The notes: generated from the letters alone by a model not told the origin. A stretch of 64,000 nucleotides of DNA from Arthrobacter cupressi (GCF_900099975.1 NZ_FNEI01000007.1:1-64000), one strand, 5' to 3'; counted from the stretch's first letter, positions 23,715 to 32,281 are shown. Made by a program: numbers and translations.

Positions 23715-24346
23715 CCCCCGAAGAATTCATCCGGCAGCTCGAGACCGACCGCACCCTCGCCGTCGTCCGGGCTCCCGGCATCCCCGACGCCGCCGAGCTC
23801 TGCCACGCGCTCGCCACCGGCGGGATCCGCAGCGTGGAGCTGACATTCACAACGCCGGACGCCCTCGCCCATGTGCGCCGCGCCGCGGATACCGCCGCGG
23901 AGCACGGCGCCGCGATCGGCATCGGCACGGTCCTTACCGCCGACCAGGCCAAGGCCGCGATCGACGCCGGCGCGAAGTTCCTGGTCACCCCGGGCCTGCG
24001 CCCGGAGGTCGCCGAGGTGGCCGTCAAGGCCGGCATCCCGTTCAGCCTCGGCGCCATGACCCCCACCGAGGTGGCCCAGGCCCTGGACCTCGGCTCCGCC
24101 GCGGTGAAGATCTTCCCCGCCCGCCAGCTCGGGCCGGTGTACCTGAAGGACCTGCAGGGCCCCTACCCGGGCATCAAGCTCCTGCCCTCCGGAGGCATCG
24201 ACGCCTCCAACGCCAAGGGCTACCTCGACGCCGGAGCCGCCGCTGTCTGCTGCGGAACCAGCGTGGTGCCCCCCGCCGCCGTCGCCGCCGGCGACTGGAC
24301 AGACATTTCAGCCCGGGCCGCCGCCTTCACCGGCGCCCTCAAGTAG
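23711..24346 (+). CDS. eda: KDPG/KHG aldolase
   Basis: A 211-residue class I aldolase of the Entner-Doudoroff pathway, cleaving 2-keto-3-deoxy-6-phosphogluconate to pyruvate and glyceraldehyde-3-phosphate. The Schiff-base lysine is K133 in AVKIFPA, with the catalytic glutamate E43 in VELTFTT and R20 in AVVRA. Length and residue numbering match E. coli Eda closely. It overlaps the upstream gene by 4 bases (ATGA). With the divergent KDG kinase it completes a KDG to pyruvate route. Confidence 0.93.
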   Translation: MTPEEFIRQLETDRTLAVVRAPGIPDAAELCHALATGGIRSVELTFTTPDALAHVRRAADTAAEHGAAIGIGTVLTADQAKAAIDAGAKFLVTPGLRPEVAEVAVKAGIPFSLGAMTPTEVAQALDLGSAAVKIFPARQLGPVYLKDLQGPYPGIKLLPSGGIDASNAKGYLDAGAAAVCCGTSVVPPAAVAAGDWTDISARAAAFTGALK

Positions 24347-24367
24347 GAACCCCGGAAAGGAAGATCA

Positions 24368-25759
24368 ATGACTGAATTCCTCGACTGGCTGCGGCACGAC
24401 ACCGCGGGCCTGCTCCTCCTCGCAGGCGCGGGCATCGCGCTCCTGCTCTTCCTGATCATCAAGGTCAAGGTTGAACCGTTCATCGCCCTCGTGGCCACCA
24501 GCGTCCTCGTCGCCCTGGTGGGCGGCGTGACCATCGAAGCCCTCGTGGGCACCCCGGTCAAAAGCGGCGACGCCCTCATTGAGAAGGGCTTTGCAGGCAT
24601 CCTCGGCCACATCACCCTGATCATCGGCCTCGGCACCGTGCTGGGCGCCATCCTCGAACGTTCCGGCGGCGCGGAAGTGCTGCTGGGCAAGCTGGTGAAG
24701 GTCTTCGGTGAGAAGGGCACCCCGCTCGCCATGGGCGTCACCGGCTTCGTGCTCGGCATCCCGGTCTTCTTCGACATCGGCATCTTCGTGCTGGCCCCGC
24801 TGGTCTACGTCGCGGCCGTCCGCGGCGGCCGCTCCCTGGCCCTCTACGCGCTGCCGCTGCTGGCCGGCCTCTCCGTCACCCACGCCTTCCTGCCCCCGCA
24901 CCCCGGCCCCGTCGCCGCTGCAGGCCTGTTCCATGTGGAACTCGGCTGGATCATCCTCATGGGCCTCGCCTGCGGCATCCCGGCCTGGTTCGCCTCCGGT
25001 ATTCTCTGGGGCACCTGGATCGGCAAGCGAGTCAACGTCTCCGTGCCGGAAGACCGCGTGATCCCCGAGGCTGAAGAAGCGAAGGGGCACGAGCCGTCCA
25101 TCGGCCTGGTGGCCCTCGCCATCGGCCTGCCCATGGTGTTGATCCTGGGCGCCACCTTCGGCAACGTGTTCCTGCCCGAAGGCACCCTGCGCGACGTCCT
25201 GGTCTTCTTCGGCAACCCCGCCATCGCGCTGACGGTCGCCGTCGCGCTGTCCATGTGGCTGCTCGGCATCCGCCGCGGCATGACCGCCCAGGACCTCTCC
25301 GAACTCAGCTCTGCCTCCCTGAAGCCGGTGGGCATGATCCTCCTGGTGGTCGGCGCCGGCGCCTTCTTCGGCGCTGTGCTGTCGGCGACCGGCGTGGGCA
25401 AGGCCGTTGCCGACACGCTCTCCGCGGCGGGCTTGCCGATCATCCTCGCCGCCTACGTGATCGCCTGCGGCATGCGCATCGCCCAGGGCTCGGCCACCGT
25501 GGCCATCGTGACCACCGGCGGCATCCTGGCCCCCGAACTGACCTCCGGCGACTACTCCCAGCCCGAGCTCGCCCTGATCGCGATCGCCATTTCTTCGGGC
25601 TCGATCATCGCCAGCCACGTCAACGACGGCGGCTTCTGGATCATCTCCAAGTACTTCAACATGTCCGTCAAGGACACCCTGAAGACCTGGACCGTGCTGG
25701 AGACCGTGCTGTCCGTGGTCGGCTTTGGCATGGCGGTACTGCTGTACCAGTTCGTGTAG
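24368..25759 (+). CDS. GntP family permease (gluconate/sugar-acid:H+ symporter)
   Basis: A 463-residue integral membrane protein with about 12-14 hydrophobic helices and GntP signatures such as GFVLGIPVFFDIGIFVLAPL, SVTHAFLPPHPGPVAAAGL and SHVNDGGFWIISKYF. The family imports gluconate, KDG, D-serine and related hydroxy or amino acids with protons. As the last gene of the deaminase-deacylase-aldolase operon it probably brings in the pathway substrate. The start follows GGAAAGGAAG, 21 bp after eda. Confidence 0.92.
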   Translation: MTEFLDWLRHDTAGLLLLAGAGIALLLFLIIKVKVEPFIALVATSVLVALVGGVTIEALVGTPVKSGDALIEKGFAGILGHITLIIGLGTVLGAILERSGGAEVLLGKLVKVFGEKGTPLAMGVTGFVLGIPVFFDIGIFVLAPLVYVAAVRGGRSLALYALPLLAGLSVTHAFLPPHPGPVAAAGLFHVELGWIILMGLACGIPAWFASGILWGTWIGKRVNVSVPEDRVIPEAEEAKGHEPSIGLVALAIGLPMVLILGATFGNVFLPEGTLRDVLVFFGNPAIALTVAVALSMWLLGIRRGMTAQDLSELSSASLKPVGMILLVVGAGAFFGAVLSATGVGKAVADTLSAAGLPIILAAYVIACGMRIAQGSATVAIVTTGGILAPELTSGDYSQPELALIAIAISSGSIIASHVNDGGFWIISKYFNMSVKDTLKTWTVLETVLSVVGFGMAVLLYQFV

Positions 25760-25770
25760 CTTTCCAGCCC

Positions 25771-25826
25771 CCGACGGCGGGTGGCTGCCCCGGCGCGTTT
25801 GCCGCCCGGGCGGCCGCCCGCCGTCG
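25771..25826 (+). terminator. Hairpin terminator after the GntP gene
   Basis: Arms CGACGGCGGGTGGC (25772-25785) and GCCGCCCGCCGTCG (25813-25826) pair with a single G-T position and close the rightward operon. Confidence 0.65.
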
Positions 25827-26347
25827 TAGTTGACGCTGCGGTGTTTGGCCGGGTGCGGCTCGGGTGCTGCTGCGCGTAGGGGCGGGTGCGGCGGCGCGGC
25901 GATGGCGCGGCGGCCCGGCCGAATTCGCCGGAAAGCTGCGGGGTCGCCGGAACGTTCCGGCGATCCGGCAGTCCTCCCGCGACCCGGGGGACAGGCGCGG
26001 GATGTTTCTCAAGCGACCGCGAACGAATGTCACCCCTGGACGACTAACGGCAGGACGGGCCGGGCTGGCAGGGTCCGGTTAATCCTGCAGATCAGGCGGG
26101 GTCCTGGCTGTCCAACCCGTTTGATCTCCAGGATGGTTTCCGGTGCGGCCAGAGCAAGAACGGAGCTTAAACAAAAGAGCTCCGGAGCGCGTTATTGGGG
26201 GATACGCACTCCGGAGCGGCCTTTGGACAGGGACCCTGCGGTTCCTGCTGCCAATCAGCTTACGTCCCGTTTTCCTGCGCCGCCACCACCTCGAATAACT
26301 ACTTTTGCTTTAGTTTCAACCGACCTGTTTTGGCCGGTGCGGCTGCT
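25827..26347. other. Gene-poor gap with palindromic element and short hairpin
   Basis: No convincing gene is seen. The stretch holds the dispersed palindromic element listed separately (25925-25983). Near 26180-26220 the 8-bp palindrome CTCCGGAG occurs twice and could form a hairpin downstream of the universal stress protein gene. Base composition drops near 26280-26330 (TTTTGCTTTAGTTTCAACC). Confidence 0.5.
25925..25983. repeat. Dispersed palindromic element, copy 2
   Basis: It contains the perfect 20-bp palindrome TCGCCGGAACGTTCCGGCGA (25944-25963) preceded by an extra half-site TCGCCGGAA (25925-25933). It aligns over 59 bp with 8312-8370 with about ten differences. It is likely a REP-type or miniature element; no coding content. 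Confidence 0.6.
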
Positions 26348-26902
26348 TCATGAGGCGGCGGAACCGTCCTCGCTGTCTTCGTCCATTTCGTCCCCGGCCC
26401 GGTGCGCGTGCCGGGACTGGACAGCCTTGGCCAGCGGCACGATCATCACCGGCCGGCTCTGGTGGTGGCTCAGCCAGGACGCCACCGAGCCGTTCAAAGC
26501 CTCGGAAATCCGGTGCCCGAGCCCGGGCTCCGGGCTGCCCACGATGATCATGGAGGCGTTGATTTCCGCGGCGAGCCGCCCGATGGCCCGGGCGGGATCG
26601 CCGGCCAGGAGCCGCAGCGTCCACTCCAGTCCGCTGCCCTGCGCGAGCTCGGTGATGCGGCTCTTCAGGCCCTGGCGCACGGCGGCGATGTCGGCGTCGT
26701 CCTTCTCCGGGTGCAGGGACAAGCGGTGGGTATCCCGCGAGGGATCCCATTCCACCAGGTAGCTGGCCTCGTCCACGTAGGCGCACACCAAGGGTGCGTT
26801 GAGGCGCTGGGCGAAGCTGCTCGCCGTCTGGAACACCTCGGGATGCTGCTCCGGCACGATGCCGAGGAGCAAAGGGGTCCGTCCGCTGAAGCCGTCCGAC
26901 AT
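26348..26902 (-). CDS. Universal stress protein (UspA) family
   Basis: A 184-residue single Usp domain: LLLGIVPE strand at the N-terminus and the nucleotide-binding block IIVGSPEPGLGHRISEALNGSVASWL (about residues 118-143), which fits the G-x2-G-x9-G-S/T pattern of ATP-binding Usp proteins. The C-terminus carries an acidic tail (DEMDEDSEDG). ATG 26902 is chosen, although no good ribosome site is visible; a TTG at 26926 is an alternative. It lies 124 bp downstream of the Trypco1/CHAT pair on the same strand and could be co-transcribed. Confidence 0.82.
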   Translation of the reverse strand: MSDGFSGRTPLLLGIVPEQHPEVFQTASSFAQRLNAPLVCAYVDEASYLVEWDPSRDTHRLSLHPEKDDADIAAVRQGLKSRITELAQGSGLEWTLRLLAGDPARAIGRLAAEINASMIIVGSPEPGLGHRISEALNGSVASWLSHHQSRPVMIVPLAKAVQSRHAHRAGDEMDEDSEDGSAAS

Positions 26903-27026
26903 ACTCAAATTGTCGCGCGGCGCCAAGGCAATGAACAGGCTTCGGCGGCTGCCAGGGAGAGGCGGCAGGGCAGGGCCGCTGCCTCATGTTCACAGCCGCG
27001 AGCGGGCATGTTTTCGCGATCCGGGG

Positions 27027-27362
27027 CTATTCCTCCAGGCTCCGCTTCCAGGTCATGGTGACGTTGAAGTTGGACTTGGCGCTGGCCGCGGCGATAAACG
27101 CGCCGGCCTCGGCGTGCAGGTCGATTCCGAACTCCACGCAGACTTCGTCCGGACGGTGTTCAATGCTCAGGAGTTCATTGATAACGCCCTGGACGGCGGG
27201 GCGAACGTTGCTTAGTGCGCGCTCGAAAGTCTGCTGGGCCCGGGTGAAGACGCCGGTGGGGTCGGCTGCGTGGTCACCGCCGCGCGTCAGCGGACGGGTC
27301 CCGGCGGTCACTTCGACGACCACCGTGCCGCCGCAGTCGGTGGTGTATTCAATCAGCGTCAT
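27027..27362 (-). CDS. Trypco1-type (CU044_2847 family) protein
   Basis: A 111-residue protein: N-terminal strand segment TLIEYTTDCGGTVVVEV, a central helical part (FTRAQQTFERALSNVRPAVQ), then VCVEFGIDLHAEAGAFIA and a final strand NFNVTMTWKRS. This layout matches what I recall of trypsin-co-occurring domain 1, found beside predicted proteases (trypsin-like, CHAT) and NTPases in conflict-type operons. It is translationally coupled to the CHAT gene (ATGA overlap), so the two almost certainly work together. The biochemical role of the family is unknown; a regulator, effector partner or substrate of the CHAT protease is possible. Confidence 0.7.
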   Translation of the reverse strand: MTLIEYTTDCGGTVVVEVTAGTRPLTRGGDHAADPTGVFTRAQQTFERALSNVRPAVQGVINELLSIEHRPDEVCVEFGIDLHAEAGAFIAAASAKSNFNVTMTWKRSLEE

Positions 27363-29812
27363 GGCGTATTTTTTCCTTCCGCCGGCTTCTTCCACGGCCG
27401 CGACGACCAGGCCACCAGCACGCCGGCAAGGGCCAGTGCGAGGAAATAGAAGACCTGGAACGCCTGTGTGTTTGTCTGGCTCCACGCGAGGGCCACGGCC
27501 GCCAGGGAGGCGCTCAGGACCCAGCCGGCAATCCTGCGTTGCGCCGTCCCCGCGAAGCACGCGATTGCCAGCAGGAGGGCGGAGGCGAACTGCACCACGG
27601 TTAGGAAGACGGCCGGCCCCGCCGGCATTCTGGCCAGTCCGCCCCACCCCAGGAGGAACGAGGCCAGTGCCGCGCCAAGTAATGCGAGCCGCCCGGCAAT
27701 CGACCGCACCGGGAACCCGGCGGCGGCCATCGCCAGCAGGGCAGCCGGAACCAGCAGGCCAAGAGCCGCGATCAGAGGATAGGCATCGGATTCGATCTTG
27801 TAGACGTACCAGTAGTAGTCCGCGGCCCCCGCCGCCCCCAGGAGTCCCGCCGCCATGAGCAGCAAGCCGCCCGTGAAGCCCAGAGGCCTGTTCCAGTCAG
27901 CGGCCGCCCGGCGTTCCCGCGCCGCAGGCATCTCTGCCGGAAGGGCTGCCGGCGGTTTCTCCGGGTCTCGCTGTAGCTGCTGCGCGGCCCTCTCCCGGGC
28001 CGCTTTCTCCCGTGCCGTCTTTTCCTGTGCGGCTCTTTCCTGCGCCGCTGTTTCCCGCGCCGCGCGTTCCTTCGCTTCCCTTTCCCGTGCCGCCCGTTCC
28101 TTGGCCAGTTCCAGCTCGGCGCGGGCCGCCGTCGTCAGTCCCTCGGGGTCCGCGGCCCCGGGGTCCACCGCTTCAAGCTCGACGGCGACGTCCACCACTG
28201 CCTGCCAGCTCCCGCCGTGGGCGTGGTAACGGAGTTCGCTCTGCAGTTCCGCCACGCGTTGCCGGCGCTCGCAGTCCCGGCGCCGCTCGGCGGCATCGGG
28301 AAAGTCTGCTTCACCTTCCAGCAGCGCGTAGGCTTCCGCGGCGGCGCCCCAGTCCTGGGCGTCTTCCGCCTCCCGGGCCAGCCTGTACCGCTCGGCGAGA
28401 TCGTGCCGGTGCAGGGCGGAGCTGCGAAGGGCATCGGCATCCCGGTAGCCCGGTTCCAATGTCAGGAGATCATCGAACAGTTCAGCCGCTTGCTCGAAGT
28501 GCCTGGTGCGTAATTCGGCACTGGCTTGGATGTAGAGGGCGCGGAGCTGCGCCTGGCGTGCACGCTCGGCCTGCAGTTGGGACTCCTGGCGTAGAGTGCC
28601 TGGCAGTTGGCTGGCCGATTGGGTGGGAGCGGTTGCTTGGGTGGGAGCGGTTGCTTGGGTGGGAGCGGTTGCTTGCGCCGGAGCGGCCGCGGGCGGCCTG
28701 GGCAGGGCCGCGAGCTGGAACAGCCGGGTGGAACCCCCGCGGACATAAAGGGCGGGTGTGGCCCATTCGAGGGTGCCCTCCGGACTGGCCATGACCGAGA
28801 TCCGGCCCACCCGGGCAGCCTCGTCCACGGCCCTGCCGTTGGCGATCGCCGCGTAGAAACCGTGGGCGAAGGCAATCGCCGCAGAGTCGCTGATGGCGAA
28901 CTGCATGGCCGCCACCGCGTTGACGCCGCTCCGCACCAAGGACGCGGCGGTTCCCGAGAAGAGATCGGACCGGCTCATTTCCGCGGAGGAGCATGAGTTG
29001 AGGACCACCAGGCGGGGGCGCGGTGCCGCAACGCTGAGCAGGGCCATGAAACGCACGGCCCGCACCATCGCTGAACGTCCGTCGGGGCCTTCCAGGGCGA
29101 TCCGGCCTTCGTCGCTGCGGTAATCGTAGTCGCCGTGGCCGATGAAGTGCACCACGTGCCAAGGGCCGGCCAACAGCGAGGACTGCACGGCGTCCCACGT
29201 TCCGTCGGGGGTCCACACCAGCTCGACGCGCCCTTCGGAAACGGGGCCCGCCAAAGCCTGGGCGAGATTCTTCTTCTCCGTCTCCACATCCAGGGAGGGG
29301 AGGTCGCGGGGGCCCGCCACGATTCCGAGGATCCGCAGGGGAGGCGTGATGTCCAGGGGGTTGAGGTGGTAGTCCGGGGCGGGGATGTGGCGCAGCAGGG
29401 GTTCCGTCTGGCAAAGGTAGCTTTCGGTCTCCGGGTCGAACAGCATTTCCCAGGGCATCGCGGCGAGTTCCGGCGCCGCGAGCCGAAGGACCACGCGCAG
29501 CTGTTGACCGGCGTGCTGGGCTGCCCCCAGGCTCGCCCGGTATGTTCCGTACACTTCCCTGGTGAACAGTGCCTGGAAGAGTTCCTGCCCCGCGGCCCGC
29601 ACCGGGAGTTCCATGACCGGCGTGGCGCGCCTTGCCGACACGCTGGAGGCCAGGATGGTAGCTTCCAGCTCGGCACGGCGGGCGAGGATGGATCCGACGT
29701 CGAGCGTGAACAAGCCTGACGCGTGACCGCCGGCGGGAGCTTGCACCACGTGCACCGTGTATTCGCCCGGCTCGGAACCGGCCCCTATTTCCAGCTCGAT
29801 ATCACAGTCCAC
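27359..29812 (-). CDS. Membrane-anchored CHAT-domain protease with TPR-like and coiled-coil region
   Basis: An 817-residue protein. Residues 1-375 form a CHAT (caspase HetF associated with TPRs) clan CD peptidase domain with catalytic His226 in VVHFIGHGD and Cys274 in VVLNSCSSAE. Then come a linker with three ATAPTQ repeats (about 381-398), a helical TPR-like region with aromatic and Ala-rich pairs (about 410-560), a highly charged KERAARE-type coiled coil (about 570-615), and five or six C-terminal membrane helices (645-805). The start is GTG 29812 behind GAGGGG; an upstream in-frame extension lacks CHAT-like content. Membrane-tethered CHAT proteins with repeats are predicted signalling or cell-suicide proteases. 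It is coupled to the Trypco1 gene; the target is unknown. Confidence 0.85.
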   Translation of the reverse strand: MDCDIELEIGAGSEPGEYTVHVVQAPAGGHASGLFTLDVGSILARRAELEATILASSVSARRATPVMELPVRAAGQELFQALFTREVYGTYRASLGAAQHAGQQLRVVLRLAAPELAAMPWEMLFDPETESYLCQTEPLLRHIPAPDYHLNPLDITPPLRILGIVAGPRDLPSLDVETEKKNLAQALAGPVSEGRVELVWTPDGTWDAVQSSLLAGPWHVVHFIGHGDYDYRSDEGRIALEGPDGRSAMVRAVRFMALLSVAAPRPRLVVLNSCSSAEMSRSDLFSGTAASLVRSGVNAVAAMQFAISDSAAIAFAHGFYAAIANGRAVDEAARVGRISVMASPEGTLEWATPALYVRGGSTRLFQLAALPRPPAAAPAQATAPTQATAPTQATAPTQSASQLPGTLRQESQLQAERARQAQLRALYIQASAELRTRHFEQAAELFDDLLTLEPGYRDADALRSSALHRHDLAERYRLAREAEDAQDWGAAAEAYALLEGEADFPDAAERRRDCERRQRVAELQSELRYHAHGGSWQAVVDVAVELEAVDPGAADPEGLTTAARAELELAKERAAREREAKERAARETAAQERAAQEKTAREKAARERAAQQLQRDPEKPPAALPAEMPAARERRAAADWNRPLGFTGGLLLMAAGLLGAAGAADYYWYVYKIESDAYPLIAALGLLVPAALLAMAAAGFPVRSIAGRLALLGAALASFLLGWGGLARMPAGPAVFLTVVQFASALLLAIACFAGTAQRRIAGWVLSASLAAVALAWSQTNTQAFQVFYFLALALAGVLVAWSSRPWKKPAEGKNTP

Positions 29813-29950
29813 CCCGGGCCCCCTCACTGCGGACCGCGTCCCGCCACGATCTATAGCTAAAGGTTGGCCCTGCCGTGTTCGCCGCACAAGAGGCTATTGA
29901 AGCGCGCCCCGGCCGCGCCTAGCGTTAAGGCACGGAAAGGGGTGGTCCGC

Positions 29951-30151
29951 ATGGAAATCTTCATGTGGTGGCTGGATCTGGAGCTGGAACACAAGGAATG
30001 GCTGCGGGAAAACCTGCGCGTCACGGAGCTGCCTTTGACAGTGCTCCAGGGAATCGCCGAGGCAGGCGGACCGCATCCGGACGACCCCGGAGGCGGCCTG
30101 AGCGCGGCCGACTGGGACTTCATTGAGACACAGTCGGAGTTCGTGGACTAG
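29951..30151 (+). CDS. Small hypothetical protein
   Basis: A 66-residue acidic protein rich in Trp, Leu and Glu (MWWLDLELEHKEWLREN near the start; DWDFIETQSEF at the end). ATG 29951 has GGAAAGGGG about 9 bases upstream. It is transcribed away from the CHAT gene across a 138-bp divergent region. Not recognised as any family. Its last 13 bases (GTTCGTGGACTAG, including the stop) are repeated immediately downstream at 30154-30166. It may belong functionally with the CHAT/Trypco1 pair, but that rests only on adjacency. Confidence 0.55.
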   Translation: MEIFMWWLDLELEHKEWLRENLRVTELPLTVLQGIAEAGGPHPDDPGGGLSAADWDFIETQSEFVD

Positions 30152-30223
30152 TTGTTCGTGGACTAGCAGTTTTGTGGACTTGGCGCGCGTCGGCGAGGCC
30201 GCGCCCGATCGGAAGGACACCGC

Positions 30224-31093
30224 TTGGAGTTGATCACGGGCGCCCTCGAAAAGCTCTCCGAAGGTGCGGTGTGGGCCGAGGGGCCGGTCTGGCTGCCGGA
30301 CACGCAGACCGTCCGGTGGAGCGACATCCCCAACGACCGGATCCTGGAATTCGACCCCGAATCCGGGCAAACGCGGGTGTACGCGAGCGGTGTTGAGTAC
30401 ACGAACGGGCGAACCCTCGACCTTGACGGAAGCGTTGTGCAATGCAGCCACGGCCGCAGGCGCGTGGAGCGGGACCGCGGAGGCGTGGTCACGGCGCTCG
30501 TCGATTCCTTTGGCGGCCACCGGCTCAATTCGCCCAACGACGTGGTGGTGAAGGGAGACGGCACGGTCTGGTTCACCGACCCGCCCTACGGAATCCTGCC
30601 CGGGACCAGGGAAGGCCACGAAGGCGAACAGGAATACGGCGGGTGCCACGTCTTCCGCTTTGATCCGGCCACGGAGGCCCTGACGCCGGTGGTCACCGAA
30701 CTCGTGTACCCCAACGGGCTGGCCTTCTCGCCGGACGAATCCATCCTCTACGTCGCCGACACAGCCGGCCCGGACCGCGGAGTGCCATACCGCATCACCG
30801 CGTTCCCGGTGGAGGACGGCAGGTGCGGTGCCGGAACGACTTTCGTGCAGCTTGAGGACGGCAGGGCCTCGGACGGCTTCCGCGTCGACGTCCTGGGGCG
30901 GGTATGGACCTCGGCGGGACCGTCCGTGCGCGTCTACGCCCCCGACGGCGGGCTGCTGGCCGCCGTCGACGTTCCCGAAAAGGTCTCGAACGTGTGCTTC
31001 GGCGGGCCGGACGGGCAGGACCTGTACATCACGGCCACCTCGTCCCTGTACCGGCTGCGCACCTCCACCCGGGACGCAGCCCGGCGGCAGTAA
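30224..31093 (+). CDS. SMP-30/gluconolactonase family protein
   Basis: A 289-residue six-bladed propeller lactonase. Characteristic segments are EGAVWAEGPVWLP (metal-ligand Glu), NGRTLDLDG, LNSPNDVVVKGDGTVWFTDPPYG (metal-ligand Asn/Asp) and YPNGLAFSPDESILYVADT. These enzymes hydrolyse sugar lactones using a divalent metal. Start TTG 30224 is supported by GGAAGGA 6 bases upstream. The substrate is unknown; gluconolactone or a related aldonolactone is usual. No operon partner is obvious; the next gene begins 55 bp on. Confidence 0.85.
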   Translation: MELITGALEKLSEGAVWAEGPVWLPDTQTVRWSDIPNDRILEFDPESGQTRVYASGVEYTNGRTLDLDGSVVQCSHGRRRVERDRGGVVTALVDSFGGHRLNSPNDVVVKGDGTVWFTDPPYGILPGTREGHEGEQEYGGCHVFRFDPATEALTPVVTELVYPNGLAFSPDESILYVADTAGPDRGVPYRITAFPVEDGRCGAGTTFVQLEDGRASDGFRVDVLGRVWTSAGPSVRVYAPDGGLLAAVDVPEKVSNVCFGGPDGQDLYITATSSLYRLRTSTRDAARRQ

Positions 31094-31148
31094 GGGACGT
31101 TTCGGAAAACCGTTGCGACCCGCTGGTGCGGGTGGTTGCATGGGGACC

Positions 31149-32273
31149 ATGGCTAACGCAGAGAGTTACATCTTGGCGATCGGGACCAAAAAAGGATTGT
31201 GGCTGGCGCACAGCACAGACCGCAAGGAATGGTCCCTCAACGGCCCGCACTTCCTCATGAGCGAGATCCCCAGCATCGGGATCGATACCCGTGGGGATTC
31301 CCCGCGCATCATGGTCGGCGTGCGGTCCGAACATTGGGGGCCCACCGTGGCCCACTCCGATGACCTTGGCGCCACCTGGACCGAACCGGACCAGGGTGCC
31401 ATTTCCTTTCCCAAGGACACCGAGGCCGCGCTGGAACGCGTATGGCAGATCTACCCCGACGCAGAGTCCCGCCCCGGCGTGGTCTGGGCCGGATGCGAAC
31501 CGATTTCCGTTTGGAAATCCACCGACGGCGGCGAGCATTTCGAACTGAACCGCGGGCTCTGGGACCACCCGCACCGCAGCGAATGGGGTGCCGGTTACGG
31601 CGGCGCGGCAGCGCACTCGATCGTGGTGGACCCCAGCGGGGAGAAGGTTCACATCGCCATGAGCACCGGCGGCGTGTACAGATCGCTCGACGGCGGGGCC
31701 TCCTGGGAGGCCCGGAACAAGGGGATTTCGGCGTACTTCATGCCGGACCCCAACCCGGAGTTCGGCCAGTGCGTGCACAAGATCGCCGCGGATGCCGCCG
31801 TCGACGGCCGCCTCTACGCGCAGAACCATCACGGGGTGTACCGCACGGACGACGGCGGCGAGAACTGGGAATCGATCGCGGAGGGCCTGCCCGCGGACTT
31901 CGGCTTCGTGATGCTCACCCACCCGCGCCGGTCCGGCACCGCCTGGGTGGTTCCGTTGAAGGCCGACGGCGAGCGGATCCCGCCGGACGCACGGCTCGCC
32001 GTGCACCGGACGGACGACGCCGGCGGTACCTGGAAGCGGCTCGAAACCGGGCTGCCGGACCATGAATACAACGCCGTGCTTCGCGACGCCGCCGCGGTGG
32101 ACACCGCCGAACCGGTGGGCGTGTATTTCGGTACGCGCGGCGGAGAGGTTTACGCCAGCGCGGATGAGGGCGAGAGCTTCACCGAAGTGGTCTCGCACCT
32201 GCCGGATGTGCTCTGCGTCCGGGCCGCGGTAGTGTCCGGCGCTGCTGTGCCCGCCGGCGCGGCCTCTGCATAG
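31149..32273 (+). CDS. BNR/sialidase-like beta-propeller (WD40/YVTN/BNR superfamily) protein
   Basis: A 374-residue cytoplasmic propeller with repeated Asp-box-like strands such as SLDGGASWEARNKG, TDDGGENWESIAEG, TDDAGGTWKRLETG and SADEGESFTEVV. Such proteins are usually annotated exo-alpha-sialidase from the Asp boxes alone; the sialidase Arg triad is not evident and there is no signal peptide, so sialidase activity is doubtful. ATG 31149 or ATG 31140 may be used. It is followed after 8 bp by a MoaD/ThiS-like gene, a pairing I recall as recurrent in actinobacteria, which suggests a joint but unknown function. Confidence 0.75.
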   Translation: MANAESYILAIGTKKGLWLAHSTDRKEWSLNGPHFLMSEIPSIGIDTRGDSPRIMVGVRSEHWGPTVAHSDDLGATWTEPDQGAISFPKDTEAALERVWQIYPDAESRPGVVWAGCEPISVWKSTDGGEHFELNRGLWDHPHRSEWGAGYGGAAAHSIVVDPSGEKVHIAMSTGGVYRSLDGGASWEARNKGISAYFMPDPNPEFGQCVHKIAADAAVDGRLYAQNHHGVYRTDDGGENWESIAEGLPADFGFVMLTHPRRSGTAWVVPLKADGERIPPDARLAVHRTDDAGGTWKRLETGLPDHEYNAVLRDAAAVDTAEPVGVYFGTRGGEVYASADEGESFTEVVSHLPDVLCVRAAVVSGAAVPAGAASA

Positions 32274-32281
32274 GTGGACCG

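Noticed and set aside
25830..26762. A 310-codon plus-strand frame in the gap after the GntP gene
   Set aside because: No ribosome site or recognisable motif; it runs through a hairpin, a palindromic element and the antisense of the universal stress protein gene.
31149..32273. Calling the BNR protein a sialidase
   Set aside because: Asp-box-like repeats alone do not show sialidase activity; no Arg triad or export signal is evident.
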